This document shows positions 62,870 to 64,000 of a DNA stretch of 64,000 bases, piece by piece. Made by a program: the position numbers and the translations under genes. Source of the stretch: Cupriavidus pauculus (GTDB taxonomy: Bacteria; Pseudomonadota; Gammaproteobacteria; Burkholderiales; Burkholderiaceae); the NCBI RefSeq assembly GCF_002858765.1, contig NZ_PJRP01000012.1, positions 1 to 64,000 on the forward strand, given 5' to 3'. The notes under the pieces are model-generated. The model made no database searches. It had not been told where the DNA came from and worked only from the letters and a program-made list of their open reading frames with translations. How positions within the stretch are numbered: position 1 is the stretch's first letter; the number at the start of each line of letters is the position of its first letter.

Positions 62870-64000
62870 AAGCGCAGCGCCTCCGCCAGCAAGGGCCACT
62901 GGGCTGTGAACGCGGCTTCGTCGGCGGCTTCCAGGCAGCGCAGGTCTAGCCACAGCGCGTTTTCGCTGACGCGGCCGATCACGGGGCGCGGCAGCGCGCG
63001 CAGCGCGGCTTCCAGTTGCTGCAGGCGCCGGCCGCTACGCTTGCCGGCGTCGCGCGGGCCGATCACCAGCCCGAAGCTGGCCAGCTGCCCGCCGGGCATC
63101 GCACCACTGCCGATCTGGCTGACCATGGCGACTGCCGCCACTTGCCAGCCATCGCCCAGCGGCGCCTGCAGCCAGGGCAGCAGGCGGTCGGCCATCGACG
63201 CCATCTCGCTGGCGGGCCGCGTCAGCAGGCGCAGCGTGGGCAGGGATTGCGCCAGCGTGTCCGGATCGCGATACAGCCGCAGCACCGGCTCCAGCGCGGC
63301 CAGCGTGAGCTTGCCCACGCGCAGCGCGCGCTTGAGCGGGTTTTTCTTGATCTTCGCGATGAGGTCGGCACGGCCCACGATCAGGCCCGCCTGCGGGCCG
63401 CCCAGCAGCTTGTCGCCGCTGAACGTGACCAGGTCGGCGCCTGCGGCGATGGTGTCGCGCACCGTGGTCTCGCGCGGCAGGCCCCATTGCGTGAGATCGC
63501 TCAGCGTGCCGCTGCCCAGATCCACCACCACCGGCAGGCCTAGCGGCTGCGCGATGCGCGCCACCTCGGCCACTTCCACGCTGCGCGTGAAGCCGGTGAT
63601 TTCGTAGTTGCTGCAATGCACCTTCATCAACAGCGCCGTGCGCGCGCCAACGGCGTTGGCGTAGTCGTGCGGATGCGTGCGGTTGGTCGTGCCGATCTCC
63701 ACCAGCTTGACGCCGGCGCGCTGCATGACATCGGGAATCCGGAAGGCGCCGCCGATTTCCACCAGTTCGCCGCGCGACACCACCACCTCGCGGCGTTGTG
63801 CCAGCGTGTTCAGCATCAGCAGCACGGCCGCCGCGTTGTTGTTGACCACCGTGGCGGCCTGGGCGCCGGTCAGTTCGCACAGCAGGTCGTCGACCAGGTC
63901 GTCGCGGTCGCCACGGCCACCCGTGCCGAGATCGAATTCGAGATTGGCCGGCGTGGTCATGGCGCGCATCACGGCCTGCACCGCGCTATCGGGCAGCAGC
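62866..64000 (-). CDS. selA: L-seryl-tRNA(Sec) selenium transferase (partial, N-terminus outside)
   Basis: 378 codons are visible before the window edge; the frame stays open to the right. PLP enzyme that converts seryl-tRNA-Sec to selenocysteyl-tRNA-Sec. Lys in LVTFSGDKLLGGPQAGLIVG is the PLP anchor, and LEFDLGTGGRGDRD and VVNNNAAAVLLMLNTLA are family segments. It is the first gene seen of the operon selA-selB-selC-transglutaminase-selD. Confidence 0.95.
   Translation of the reverse strand, partial: LLPDSAVQAVMRAMTTPANLEFDLGTGGRGDRDDLVDDLLCELTGAQAATVVNNNAAAVLLMLNTLAQRREVVVSRGELVEIGGAFRIPDVMQRAGVKLVEIGTTNRTHPHDYANAVGARTALLMKVHCSNYEITGFTRSVEVAEVARIAQPLGLPVVVDLGSGTLSDLTQWGLPRETTVRDTIAAGADLVTFSGDKLLGGPQAGLIVGRADLIAKIKKNPLKRALRVGKLTLAALEPVLRLYRDPDTLAQSLPTLRLLTRPASEMASMADRLLPWLQAPLGDGWQVAAVAMVSQIGSGAMPGGQLASFGLVIGPRDAGKRSGRRLQQLEAALRALPRPVIGRVSENALWLDLRCLEAADEAAFTAQWPLLAEALRL

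Overview
The window looks like the replication origin and flanking arm of a secondary chromosome (chromid) from a Cupriavidus/Ralstonia-type betaproteobacterium (Burkholderiaceae). The grounds are very high GC, dense intergenic repeats, a plasmid-type repA-parA-parB module beside core-type genes (prfC, fumC, selABCD, an Entner-Doudoroff cluster, cyoABCD), and protein sequences typical of that family. The genus is inferred from remembered family features, not from a search.

Origin module (about 1.3-8.3 kb): a degenerate tyrosine-recombinase-like gene (+), parB and parA (-), a cold-shock gene (+), the replication initiator repA (-), then about 1.5 kb of non-coding DNA with 22 copies of a 16-bp iteron (consensus CGTACCCGTTTCTGCG), of which five are tandem at a 22-bp period, plus DnaA-box-like sites and repeated CGTATACG palindromes. 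A second cold-shock gene closes the module. A perfect palindrome (CTTTCAGCGCTGAAAG) occurs inside parB and just upstream of parA and is the best parS candidate.

The most striking observation is that the iteron is not confined to the origin. Eleven further copies lie 2-44 kb to the right, at 10.1 (two), 13.9, 18.7, 19.8, 20.8, 22.9, 25.95, 29.5 (two) and 52.15 kb. Ten are intergenic and one is written into the glk coding sequence. They occur in only two exact forms. This looks like a dispersed set of initiator-binding or control sites.

Right of the origin: purine permease; a hypothetical gene and a VpsR-like sigma-54 activator (10.5-12.6 kb); a YihY-type membrane protein, prfC, an MFS exporter, an AraC regulator and an MscS-type channel (14.4-20.8 kb); the edd / zwf-pgl-glk glucose catabolism cluster followed by an OmpR-type two-component pair (20.9-28.4 kb); a 2-hydroxyacid dehydrogenase, an OPT transporter and a MocR regulator (28.4-32.9 kb); cytochrome bo3 oxidase cyoABCD (33.0-37.1 kb); DUF1059, FrnE-like, porin, LuxR-type regulator and SnoaL-like genes (37.2-41.3 kb); a second two-component system and fumC (41.5-45.3 kb); a Cys-rich copper-binding protein; two divergent c-di-GMP genes (46.5-51.7 kb); PadR, EamA and fur genes (52.2-55.0 kb); a 2OG-Fe(II) oxygenase and tctBA tricarboxylate transporter genes with twin operator palindromes (55.5-58.4 kb); and a selenocysteine operon selA-selB-selC(tRNA-Sec)-transglutaminase-selD, cut by the right edge.

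Several signals have no gene to explain them: rho-independent terminators with no gene upstream on the same strand (39.83-39.9 kb on +, 52.69 kb on -), which suggest unannotated small RNAs; an AT-richer islet at 10.17-10.34 kb; and small ORFs of 12 and 54 codons with good ribosome binding sites.
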